Assembly (NCBI GenBank): GCA_017451525.1
Contig: JAFTOD010000006.1
Coordinates: 62,001 to 126,000 of the forward strand
Origin: Paludibacteraceae bacterium
Lineage (GTDB): Bacteria > Bacteroidota > Bacteroidia > Bacteroidales > Paludibacteraceae
DNA length: 64,000 nt
Direction of reading: 5' to 3'
The translations under genes and the position numbers were made by a program. The stretch's first letter is position 1. Each line of letters opens with the position of its first letter. Positions 26,377-33,934 of this stretch are shown piece after piece. The notes beneath the pieces were generated by a model. The model did no database searches and was not told the DNA's origin. It saw only the letters and a program-made list of their open reading frames with translations.

Positions 26377-26541
26377 GGTGCTGAATCTTCGGTGTGGAAA
26401 GGTTTTTGCGCCGAAGATTGGAGAATTTGGAGGGTAAAATGGTATATACAACACGCGGGAAGTGCAGTGTTTACTGGACTTCCCGCATGGGTGTATTTTT
26501 TTGAAAAAAAGTTTCTTCGCGCGAAGATTGTGCCGAAGATT
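26377..26541 (+). repeat. Hairpin-rich dispersed repeat, copy B
   Basis: Same order as copy A and in the same orientation. The 5' stem is AATCTTCGGTGT (26384-26395) with GCGCCGAAGATT (26408-26419); the changes leave G-T wobble pairs. The second stem is CACGCGGGAAG with CTTCCCGCATG, where one wobble is restored to G-C and one pair is lost. It ends with GCCGAAGATT (26532-26541). Confidence 0.85.
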
Positions 26542-26579
26542 GCCTGAAGATTGATATATAAACAACCATATGACTTTAC

Positions 26580-29500
26580 TTATACCACCTTTATAAACTC
26601 GCCGATGATGCAAAATTCCTCTATATCATCAGGAGAGAGGATGATTGGCTCATATGAATGATTCAGTGGGTGCAGTTCTATGGATTCGTGCGCCCATTCG
26701 CCAAATTCATTGTACTTCTTGGTGCTATGATATTCTTTGATAGAATAGCTTCCCTCATACTCCGTATCTACGCTGCCTTGGTGCTCCGCAAGAATAATTT
26801 TGCCTTCGCGTGAGCCACCTTGATAGCGTTGGAAGAGGCAATAATCGCCATCATTGATGCGTGGCTCCATAGAATGGCCTACTGCCTGAATAATAAACTT
26901 ATTGCAGTCTTTCTTGCCAAAACCGTCCACTTGCATCCAGCCAATCTGCTCTGCTGGCTCATAATGACCGAAATGACCACAAGCAGCTCGTACTGAATAC
27001 ACTGGATAATAGGCAGTAAATTTTTGCTCTTCATCCACTTCCTCTAATATAAGTGGTTGTGTTTCCGTTTCTGCTGAGGATACAGGTTGTTCGGTTGCTA
27101 TTTTTTGCTCTTGTAATGATGGGCGTATATCGCTATTGTTGTCAGTCCATTGTTCGCATTGTCGGATGACAATCTCCATTGCATTCTCGGTGGCCTCTGG
27201 TGGGTAGTTATACTTCTTGAGGAGGCGTTTCACCAGTCGGCGCATGCCTGCGCGAGCTGACTCCTTCTTCTGCCAATCAATGGTGCGGTTCTTGCGCAGC
27301 ATGTCGGTGAGTTCTTTGGTCATCGCCACCAGTTCTTCGTTGGTATAGAAATCTTGTACTGCTGCGGGTTTGGTGAGTGCGTCATAGAAAGATTTTTCTT
27401 CGCTATTCAATCCCAGTTCATTGCCTTGTTTTTCTGCTTCGGAGATATCATTTGCCAAGTGCAATAATTCTTGAATTACCTCTTCGTTGGTGAGCATGCC
27501 TTTGAGGTAGTTGGATAGTGAACGATTTAGCAGTTCGGAGAATTTCTCAGCTTGTATCAAGTTGGTGTGCTGATAATGCTTCACGCGCTCATTGATAAGG
27601 TTTTTGAGTATCTCAATAGCGATATTCTTCTCTTTCATGCGTGCTATCTCAGCCAAGAACTTCGCATCAAAAATAGAGAACTCCTCTTGCACATCGGCAA
27701 AGAGATTGATGATGCTATCGCTTTTGATACTCTGTTTGAGCAGGGCGTTGATGCGTTCGTTGATGTCGCGCAATGAGATTTTTCCTCTGCCCTCTACGCG
27801 CGTGATGAGTGTGCGTACTGCCTCGAAGTATGCCGAATGTAGGCGTTCATCGTAGCTGAGCAGACTATGGCAGAGCGAGCGTGCTTGAATGAGCAGTTGT
27901 GCCTGTTTGACAAACTGGTTTTTGGTTTCTTGTTTGTCGGCTGACTGCAAGTAGTCCACACCTCTGCTGATGGCTTTAGCACGTTGCAGGTCGGATGTGC
28001 CGAAGAATGCTGCGTAGTCAAAACCGTGTAGCAGATCGCGGCAGACTTCAAGTCGCTTTTGAAATTCTGGGTATGCTGTTTTGGATATGTCGGTATCGCC
28101 GTAGTTCTCGCGGTCGCGAATGGTGTACTCCTTCATCGCTTGCTTGAGCGCAGCAGCTATACCTACATAATCGACCACCAAACCGCCCTGCTTGTCGCCG
28201 AACACGCGATTGACGCGCGCAATGGCCTGCATGAGGTTGTGTCCTGCCATGGGTTTGAATACATACATGGTGGACAGCGATGGTACATCAAAGCCCGTGA
28301 GCCACATATCCACTACAATGGCTATCTTGAGTGGGCTATCGTTATCTTTGAAGCGTTTCTCCAGTTCCTTTTTGTGGGTATCGTTGCCGATGATTGGTCG
28401 CCACTCTTCGGGGTCTTGGTTGCCCGATGTCATCACTACTGCCACTTTCTCTGTCCACAGTGGGCGCAGTTGCAAGATACGCTGATAGATCTTCATGGCT
28501 ATTGGGCGTGAGTATGCCACAATCATGGCTTTGCCCGTCTGCTCGTATTGGCGGTAATCTTCGTAGTGGGTGAGGATGTCATCTACCAATGAGTTGATAG
28601 TTTCATCTGCACCCAATAGCGAATCAATGCGCGCCAGTTCGCGTTTGCTTTTCTCGATAGCGTACTCTTCGGCTTCTTCTGCCATTTGGTCGTATTCGGC
28701 ATCAATGCGTTGCAGGGTGGCTTCATCGAGTTTGAGATTGACCACACGACTCTCGTAGAAGACGGGACGAGTAGCACCATCTTTGACGGCTTGGGTCATG
28801 TCGTAGATATCGATATAATCGCCAAACACTTCGCGTGTGGAGTGGTCTTTGAAGGAGATAGGTGTGCCTGTAAAGCCGATATATGTAGCATTTGGCAGTG
28901 CATTGCGCACCATACGCGCTGCACCAATCTTGAGTTTGCCTGTTTGTTTGTCGATGGTCTCGGTGAGTCCATATTGGCTACGATGGGCTTCATCAGCCAC
29001 CACGATGATGTTTCTGCGTTGGGATAGCGGTTCTTCGCCTTCCTCGAACTTCTGCATAGTGGTGAAGAAGATACCATTGGCTTCTATACCGTCCAGCAGT
29101 TCACTGAGGTGTTTTCTGCTTTTGGCTTGTACGGGCACTTGGCGCAAGAAGTCGGCGCACTTGCTGAACTGCCCAAAGAGTTGGTTGTCGAGGTCCGTGC
29201 GGTCGGTAATGACCACGATAGTAGGTGAAGATAGCGCACGCTGTAGGCATTTGGCAAAGAATACCATTGACAGGGACTTGCCGCTACCCTGTGTATGCCA
29301 GAACACACCACCTTTGCCGTTGGTGGTAGTAGCTTCTTTGACAGAAGTGATGGCTTTGCGCACGGCATAGAACTGGTGGTAACCAGCCAGTATCTTGGCA
29401 CTCTGTTTCTCCTCTTTGGAGAAGCAGATAAAGTCGCGCAGGATTTCGATTAGTCGCTCTTGCTCAAACATGCCGCAGAAGAGCACATGGAAATTGGCGA

Positions 29501-30161
29501 AGTGGTTGTCTTCGGTTTGTCCATCTACTGTCTTCCATTCCATGAATCGGTCCTCGCCCGAAGTGATGGTACCTGCTTTGGATGTTACCAAATCGCTCAT
29601 CACGCAGAAAGCGTTATAGACAAATAGCGATGGTATCTCTTGCATGTAGTTGCGCAGTTGGGCGTATGCTTCCGATACATTGGTTTCGGTGCGTGAGGGT
29701 GATTTGAGTTCCATCACCACCAATGGCAGACCATTGATAAAGACAATAATATCTGCTCGGCGCACGGAATGTTCTTCTATGGACCATTGATTTGCCACTA
29801 CGAAATTGTTGTGCAATGGGTGGTCGTAGTCTATGAGCCGAACGCATGCGGAGTGTTGTTCTTTGCCGTCGAAATAGCTGACATCTACTCCGTTTTGCAG
29901 GTAATCTGTAAATACCTCATTGCGTTGCACAAGTGAGCCCGTGTCGATTTGCCTAATCTTATCTATGGCTTCTTGAATAGCCACAGCAGGCAGAGTAGGA
30001 TTGATAGCCAATAACGACTGTTGCAGACGGTCGAGGAATAGTGGCTCGGTATAATCACGCTCAATGTCGGGACCGTAGATATATTCATATCCCAATTGGT
30101 CACGAAAGAGCTCAATAATCGCTTGCTCGTAGTTCGCTTCGTTGAAGGTATCTTTGCTCAT
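26580..30161 (-). CDS. hsdR: Type I restriction enzyme HsdR fused to a C-terminal UmuD/LexA-like (S24) domain
   Basis: 1193 residues; ordinary HsdR proteins are near 1000-1050. The N-terminal nuclease domain has D137 in RRADIIVF and E151-L-K153 (PD-ExK). The motor has Walker A TQGSGKS (290-296), DEAH at 390-393 and GFTGTPIS, then the C-terminal helical region. After a Gln/Glu/Thr-rich linker (about 1005-1050) comes a 142-residue domain. It has a Cys1061-Gly1062 pair in VRAACGHFG, Ser1097 in AVGHSMEPRINDGDYCLF and Lys1142 in SYSIKEYH, then IELHPLNHSYEPIIL. These align with the UmuD cleavage site Cys24-Gly25, Ser60 and Lys97; Cys-to-Ser spacing is 36 in both. HsdR cuts DNA after translocation; self-cleavage is inferred. 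It follows the 30174 ATPase gene by 12 bases. Confidence 0.93.
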   Translation of the reverse strand: MSKDTFNEANYEQAIIELFRDQLGYEYIYGPDIERDYTEPLFLDRLQQSLLAINPTLPAVAIQEAIDKIRQIDTGSLVQRNEVFTDYLQNGVDVSYFDGKEQHSACVRLIDYDHPLHNNFVVANQWSIEEHSVRRADIIVFINGLPLVVMELKSPSRTETNVSEAYAQLRNYMQEIPSLFVYNAFCVMSDLVTSKAGTITSGEDRFMEWKTVDGQTEDNHFANFHVLFCGMFEQERLIEILRDFICFSKEEKQSAKILAGYHQFYAVRKAITSVKEATTTNGKGGVFWHTQGSGKSLSMVFFAKCLQRALSSPTIVVITDRTDLDNQLFGQFSKCADFLRQVPVQAKSRKHLSELLDGIEANGIFFTTMQKFEEGEEPLSQRRNIIVVADEAHRSQYGLTETIDKQTGKLKIGAARMVRNALPNATYIGFTGTPISFKDHSTREVFGDYIDIYDMTQAVKDGATRPVFYESRVVNLKLDEATLQRIDAEYDQMAEEAEEYAIEKSKRELARIDSLLGADETINSLVDDILTHYEDYRQYEQTGKAMIVAYSRPIAMKIYQRILQLRPLWTEKVAVVMTSGNQDPEEWRPIIGNDTHKKELEKRFKDNDSPLKIAIVVDMWLTGFDVPSLSTMYVFKPMAGHNLMQAIARVNRVFGDKQGGLVVDYVGIAAALKQAMKEYTIRDRENYGDTDISKTAYPEFQKRLEVCRDLLHGFDYAAFFGTSDLQRAKAISRGVDYLQSADKQETKNQFVKQAQLLIQARSLCHSLLSYDERLHSAYFEAVRTLITRVEGRGKISLRDINERINALLKQSIKSDSIINLFADVQEEFSIFDAKFLAEIARMKEKNIAIEILKNLINERVKHYQHTNLIQAEKFSELLNRSLSNYLKGMLTNEEVIQELLHLANDISEAEKQGNELGLNSEEKSFYDALTKPAAVQDFYTNEELVAMTKELTDMLRKNRTIDWQKKESARAGMRRLVKRLLKKYNYPPEATENAMEIVIRQCEQWTDNNSDIRPSLQEQKIATEQPVSSAETETQPLILEEVDEEQKFTAYYPVYSVRAACGHFGHYEPAEQIGWMQVDGFGKKDCNKFIIQAVGHSMEPRINDGDYCLFQRYQGGSREGKIILAEHQGSVDTEYEGSYSIKEYHSTKKYNEFGEWAHESIELHPLNHSYEPIILSPDDIEEFCIIGEFIKVV

Positions 30162-30173
30162 AGTATGCCAATA

Positions 30174-31505
30174 TTAACGTTTTAAGAAACGGCGCAGGAG
30201 GAAGGTAAGGAAATATGGGAAGGTATAAAACTTGCCATTAAATCCTATGTTCTTATTACACAACTTGATGCCATATTGAATGTCATCGTATTTCTCTTTG
30301 TCGCTACTAATCAGTCGATTGAGCGATGCTGTAGCATTGTCTTTGGCTTTTACTTCTACTGGAATCAATGATTGGGCATCGCGTACAAAGAAATCCATCT
30401 CCAGACTTGGTGATTCGCTACGATAATAATATAGGTCATATCCTTGTTTAGCCAACATGTCTGCTACAATATTCTCGAAGATTGCACCTTTGTAGGTGCC
30501 AAAGTTGCGATTGACACGCAAGTCTTCCTGCGCTTCTTCATCCAACGAAGCAATCAATAGTCCTGTATCTCGGTAATACACCTTATATAGTTTGGCATCG
30601 TAGTTGCCCTTGAGTGGCAGCGATGGCGTTTGCAAGCAGTAGCAGATATTGATGATTCCTGCATTGGCAAGCCACTCTACTGCACCAATATATTCCCTAT
30701 TGCGCGCACCGCGAGCAATCTTGGTGACTTGGAAACGCTTATTTTCAGCAGCCAAGAAAGTAGTTATATGTCGATATACCGCCAAGACTTTGGCTTTGTC
30801 AAACCCTGATGCATATTTTGTGATATCCTCTTCATAGTCTTGCAATAGTTGGCGTTGCAATTGTAGCAATCCACTAAACTGTCCGCTCTCTATATAGCGA
30901 TTTACCACCTCTGGCATACCGCCCAAAATCATATAATCGCTGAATAGCCCACCCAGAACATCCATTTGCATATTGCTGAGTGGTTTGAGTTCTAGCATAT
31001 GCTGATAGAGGTCATCGATAAAATGCTCATCATAGCCCTTTGCCCACAGAAACTCCTCGAAGTCCAGCGAATACATTTCGTAGTCAGTCTTGTATCCTAC
31101 ACTATTGGACTCTATCTGCTGATAGTACAAGCCCATGAGTGAGCCAGAGCAGATGACATCGTATCGTCCGTCTTGCTTGAAGGATTTGAGACTGGTGGCG
31201 CAATCGGGATATTCTTGCAACTCATCGAAGAAGAGCAGCGTTTCATGAGGCACAAAGACCAATGTGGGGTTTAGCAATGTGATGTTTTTGATGATACTAT
31301 CTACCTCATATCCGTCTGCAAATATCTGCTTGTATTTGGGTTGTAGAGCGAAGTTGATTTCCACGATGTTGTTGTAGTATTTTTCTCCAAAATACCGTAT
31401 AGAAGCAGTCTTACCCACTTGACGCGCACCTTTCACAATCAGTGGCTTTTTGTCAGTGGACGCTTTCCATTCTTCTAAATACTTATCAATCTTTCGTTTA
31501 AGCAT
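30174..31505 (-). CDS. AAA ATPase, DUF4143 family
   Basis: 443 residues. Walker A is KGARQVGKTASIRYFG (residues about 25-40), with LLFFDELQEYPDC as Walker B and DVICSGSLMG as sensor. The DUF4143 part has IARGARNREYIGAVEWLANAGII and YYRDTGLLIASL. A C-terminal endonuclease-like strand pattern (SLEMDFFVRDAQSLIPVEVKA) resembles the D...ExK layout of restriction-like nucleases found at the end of many family members. It lies directly upstream of hsdR (12 bases) under one promoter with repeated operator-like sites, so the two are probably expressed together. Function of the family is not settled. Confidence 0.85.
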   Translation of the reverse strand: MLKRKIDKYLEEWKASTDKKPLIVKGARQVGKTASIRYFGEKYYNNIVEINFALQPKYKQIFADGYEVDSIIKNITLLNPTLVFVPHETLLFFDELQEYPDCATSLKSFKQDGRYDVICSGSLMGLYYQQIESNSVGYKTDYEMYSLDFEEFLWAKGYDEHFIDDLYQHMLELKPLSNMQMDVLGGLFSDYMILGGMPEVVNRYIESGQFSGLLQLQRQLLQDYEEDITKYASGFDKAKVLAVYRHITTFLAAENKRFQVTKIARGARNREYIGAVEWLANAGIINICYCLQTPSLPLKGNYDAKLYKVYYRDTGLLIASLDEEAQEDLRVNRNFGTYKGAIFENIVADMLAKQGYDLYYYRSESPSLEMDFFVRDAQSLIPVEVKAKDNATASLNRLISSDKEKYDDIQYGIKLCNKNIGFNGKFYTFPYFLTFLLRRFLKR

Positions 31506-31510
31506 AATAA

Positions 31511-31589
31511 TTCACATTATCTGCTGCGTTTTTATTATCAAAAATCACATTATCGGATATATTTTGTGTACTAAAAATCACATAATCGG
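31511..31589 (-). promoter_or_regulatory. Three operator-like direct repeats at 33-bp spacing
   Basis: AAAATCACATAATCGG (31574-31589), AAAATCACATTATCGG (31541-31556) and a shorter TTCACATTATCTG (31511-31523) are exactly 33 bp apart, about three DNA turns. They run from the predicted transcription start to just before the ATG of the ATPase-hsdR unit. This is typical of cooperative repressor sites. The regulator is unknown. Confidence 0.6.
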
Positions 31590-31591
31590 CG

Positions 31592-31623
31592 CAAAGGTAG
31601 TGAATTATTTTGATATGAACAAA
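31592..31623 (-). promoter_or_regulatory. Promoter for the ATPase-hsdR unit
   Basis: On the minus strand TTTG (31623-31620), 20 bases, TACCTTTG (31599-31592). Confidence 0.78.
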
Positions 31624-31662
31624 TATTTTTGTATTTTTCCGAAGATATGCCACAAGTTTATA

Positions 31663-32607
31663 TTACTCTCTTACTTTCCAATGTGCCATTGGATGATTGC
31701 AAATATTATGGATTATTTCTGCATCAGAGAATAATAGTTCGGGCTTGTATTGTTTTGCAACAAAGGATTCGATAAAGGCAATCTCACTATCTGTCCATTG
31801 CAACAAGTCTTCCAAGAATGCTACCACCTCTGTTTTAGCTGTTTCGAAATTAAAAGAATCACCTTTCTTGAGCATAGGTAGTAAGGTGGCACGAATTTGT
31901 GGGAATTTGATTTGCTTTATGCCGCTTAAGTCATACATTGTACTTGGTTGTTCACTACCACCTACCGCTAAATAAAATAGTACTACCTTACGTAGTATAG
32001 CAAGGTCAAAATCCTTAATCAACTCACTATGTAGCAGATTATATACATCGTACAAATCACGACAAGTATGTCGCTCTATCAATGCTTTGATTTTACTGCC
32101 GAAGAGCTCTATCGGATGAAGCGTCCTGATAGGTATGTTTTGCAGAAAAGTCACATTGACCGTGCTAGTTTGAGGCACGAAGATATGTTGCCGCATAGAA
32201 TAGTTGATTTCTATCTTGATGTTATCCCGATTGCCACCTGCGTTTTGATAGAAGAATACCCACGAATCCAGCGAGTGAGGATTCTTGGTATTTGGGCTGA
32301 GATTATACCCTTGGCTTGTCATATATGCTAATATCTCAGCGTTGATAGCGACGCGATACTGTAGCATTTCCTCGCGTGGGCAGTCCTTGTGAAAGTCCAA
32401 ATCAATGTCCACAGACAAACGGGGCATTTCAAAAACAGCTAAGTTGATCGCTGTACCGCCTTTCAATACCAAACAATCATTCAGTTTGTCATTCTGCATG
32501 ATGAATTGTAGCACCTCCACCAAGCGCAATACCTTTTCCAAGTTATCGCGCAAGAAATGTGTTTCGCTTGCCAATTGGGCTATGTCGTTTTTGTTATACG
32601 AGTTCAT
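31663..32607 (-). CDS. abiEii: AbiEii/AbiGii-family nucleotidyltransferase toxin
   Basis: 314 residues with the nucleotidyltransferase core LVLKGGTAINL and SVDIDLDFH (the DxD metal pair), the family hallmark. The downstream ELFGSKIKALIERHTCRDLYDVYNL box is also typical. AbiEii toxins of type IV toxin-antitoxin systems modify tRNA 3' ends or bind nucleotides and arrest growth, causing abortive infection. It overlaps the antitoxin gene at 32594 by 14 bases, the usual coupled order antitoxin-toxin. It sits between the hsdR and hsdMS units of the defence island. Confidence 0.9.
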   Translation of the reverse strand: MNSYNKNDIAQLASETHFLRDNLEKVLRLVEVLQFIMQNDKLNDCLVLKGGTAINLAVFEMPRLSVDIDLDFHKDCPREEMLQYRVAINAEILAYMTSQGYNLSPNTKNPHSLDSWVFFYQNAGGNRDNIKIEINYSMRQHIFVPQTSTVNVTFLQNIPIRTLHPIELFGSKIKALIERHTCRDLYDVYNLLHSELIKDFDLAILRKVVLFYLAVGGSEQPSTMYDLSGIKQIKFPQIRATLLPMLKKGDSFNFETAKTEVVAFLEDLLQWTDSEIAFIESFVAKQYKPELLFSDAEIIHNICNHPMAHWKVRE

Positions 32608-33352
32608 CTGGGTTGTGTTGATTGATAGTTAGTAGATTTTTAGGTGCATATAGTCGCCATGCTGCAGTGAAGGTATCACTATCGCCATCCGATGTGAGAT
32701 AAGTGACACTCTCTTTGGCGTATTGTTTACAAGCATCTATCAAGTTGCTGGAGACAGGGAGATGTAACTGCTCTAATAAGAAGCCCACTTTTTTATACAA
32801 TGCAATCTTATTGTATGTTTGTAAGATAGTTAGTAGCATTTCTTCACGGAGGTATTGCACACTCTTGAGGCAATTGGTCAGTTCTTCCCAGCCACCGCAT
32901 AGGTCAATACGATCAATGCAATCAATCACTGTTCGCTCCACATTCGTCACGCGCACATGTGCGTCGGCAATAGGTGTGTCAATACCTATTTGCGTAGAGA
33001 TTTGACGGAAGGCAAAGTGAATCCCATCAAATTCAAATGCATTGAATGCCTGTTCGCCTCCGACTGCTACATCGTAATATACTTGATGTGCCAATCCGTG
33101 GTACTCCATCGCAGCACGATATGCGACATAGGAGCTTGGTGTAATAGCAGACGCTACTTGATATTTATTGGCTTCAGGCAGATGGGTTGCGATATTGTTT
33201 GCGCAGTATAACCCACGTCGTACTTTGGACACAAACCCTTGCTTTTGATAGCGCATAAGCAAAGTTTGTGCACTGCGTGTGTTGCCTGTTTCTTGGGCTA
33301 CATCTTGCAATGTGAACAATAATTTACTATGTAGAAAGGATAATAGATTCAT
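32594..33352 (-). CDS. abiEi: AbiEi-type antitoxin / transcriptional regulator
   Basis: 252 residues. The N-terminal winged helix (LFTLQDVAQETGNTRSAQTLLMRYQKQGFVSKVRRGLYC) is the AbiEi DNA-binding form. The C-terminal domain has SSYVAYRAAMEYHGL and VTNVERTVIDCIDR. AbiEi neutralises AbiEii without stable contact and represses its own operon. The last 14 bases overlap the toxin start. A TATCTTTG promoter lies just upstream. Confidence 0.88.
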   Translation of the reverse strand: MNLLSFLHSKLLFTLQDVAQETGNTRSAQTLLMRYQKQGFVSKVRRGLYCANNIATHLPEANKYQVASAITPSSYVAYRAAMEYHGLAHQVYYDVAVGGEQAFNAFEFDGIHFAFRQISTQIGIDTPIADAHVRVTNVERTVIDCIDRIDLCGGWEELTNCLKSVQYLREEMLLTILQTYNKIALYKKVGFLLEQLHLPVSSNLIDACKQYAKESVTYLTSDGDSDTFTAAWRLYAPKNLLTINQHNPDELV

Positions 33353-33373
33353 CTATTTGTTTCAAATTCTCCG

Positions 33374-33404
33374 CAAAGATACAACAAATAATTGAATTAT
33401 CAAA
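33374..33404 (-). promoter_or_regulatory. Promoter for abiEi-abiEii
   Basis: On the minus strand TTTG (33404-33401), 19 bases, TATCTTTG (33381-33374). Confidence 0.65.
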
Positions 33405-33478
33405 GAAAACGTGAAACTTTTTGTTGTTTTTTGACAAAAAGATTATATATGTGTACACATTTGCGTAGAAATTGCCAC

Positions 33479-33553
33479 AAATTCCCTGCAGGTTTCGGGA
33501 CCACGATAGGACATCTCTGGGACATCTCTAGGACTTCTGTGGGCTAAATGTGG
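33479..33553 (+). repeat. GGACATCTCTGG dispersed repeat, copy 2
   Basis: AAATTCCCTGCA, then CCACGATAGGACATCTCTGG, GACATCTCTAGGACTTCTGTGGG. The same start and core as copy 1; the shared core is also in copy 3. It lies between the abi promoter and the end of the hsdMS operon. Confidence 0.75.
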
Positions 33554-33582
33554 TTGGCTGTCAGGTAAAATAGTATGTACGT

Positions 33583-33897
33583 TTACTTTAGTTGTTTTCT
33601 AATCTGCTGTTTGCGGTTTAATAGACTATCCTTCCGTTGCTTAAGAGTATCTATAGTCCCTTGATAGGGATTCGGAAGAAATCCATATATATGACTATTC
33701 TTTTCCTCTCCTTCAACTTTTAACCTTTCTATTTTCGCATTGATCTCCACTATTTCTTTGTCTATATCTGCTAATTCTTTTTCCCTATTTTGTTGCAATA
33801 CGGCTTTATTGGCTTTCTTCGCTTCGATGAAAGCCCATATTGAAATGCCAACTCCAATAGCAGCAATGCTTATTGATATAATAGAATCCCAATTCAT
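33583..33897 (-). CDS. Small membrane-anchored coiled-coil protein
   Basis: 104 residues; family not recognised. One hydrophobic segment at residues 5-23 (IISISIAAIGVGISIWAFI) is followed by a charged heptad-like stretch (KEIVEINAKIERLKVEG and TLKQRKDSLLNRKQQI) predicted by eye as coiled coil. It begins 37 bases after the reverse transcriptase gene and ends the hsdM operon. The position suggests it works with the reverse transcriptase, perhaps as a membrane partner. A SLATT-type effector was considered, but those have two membrane segments. Confidence 0.6.
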   Translation of the reverse strand: MNWDSIISISIAAIGVGISIWAFIEAKKANKAVLQQNREKELADIDKEIVEINAKIERLKVEGEEKNSHIYGFLPNPYQGTIDTLKQRKDSLLNRKQQIRKQLK

Positions 33898-33934
33898 AAA
33901 TATAGTCTTATCTAAACAAAATGAATATCTATTT

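Noticed and set aside
24650-26541. Insertion sequence with its own transposase
   Set aside because: No transposase motif is present; the enclosed gene is a DUF4143-type ATPase.
33583-33897. SLATT-type membrane effector
   Set aside because: Only one membrane segment is seen; SLATT proteins have two.
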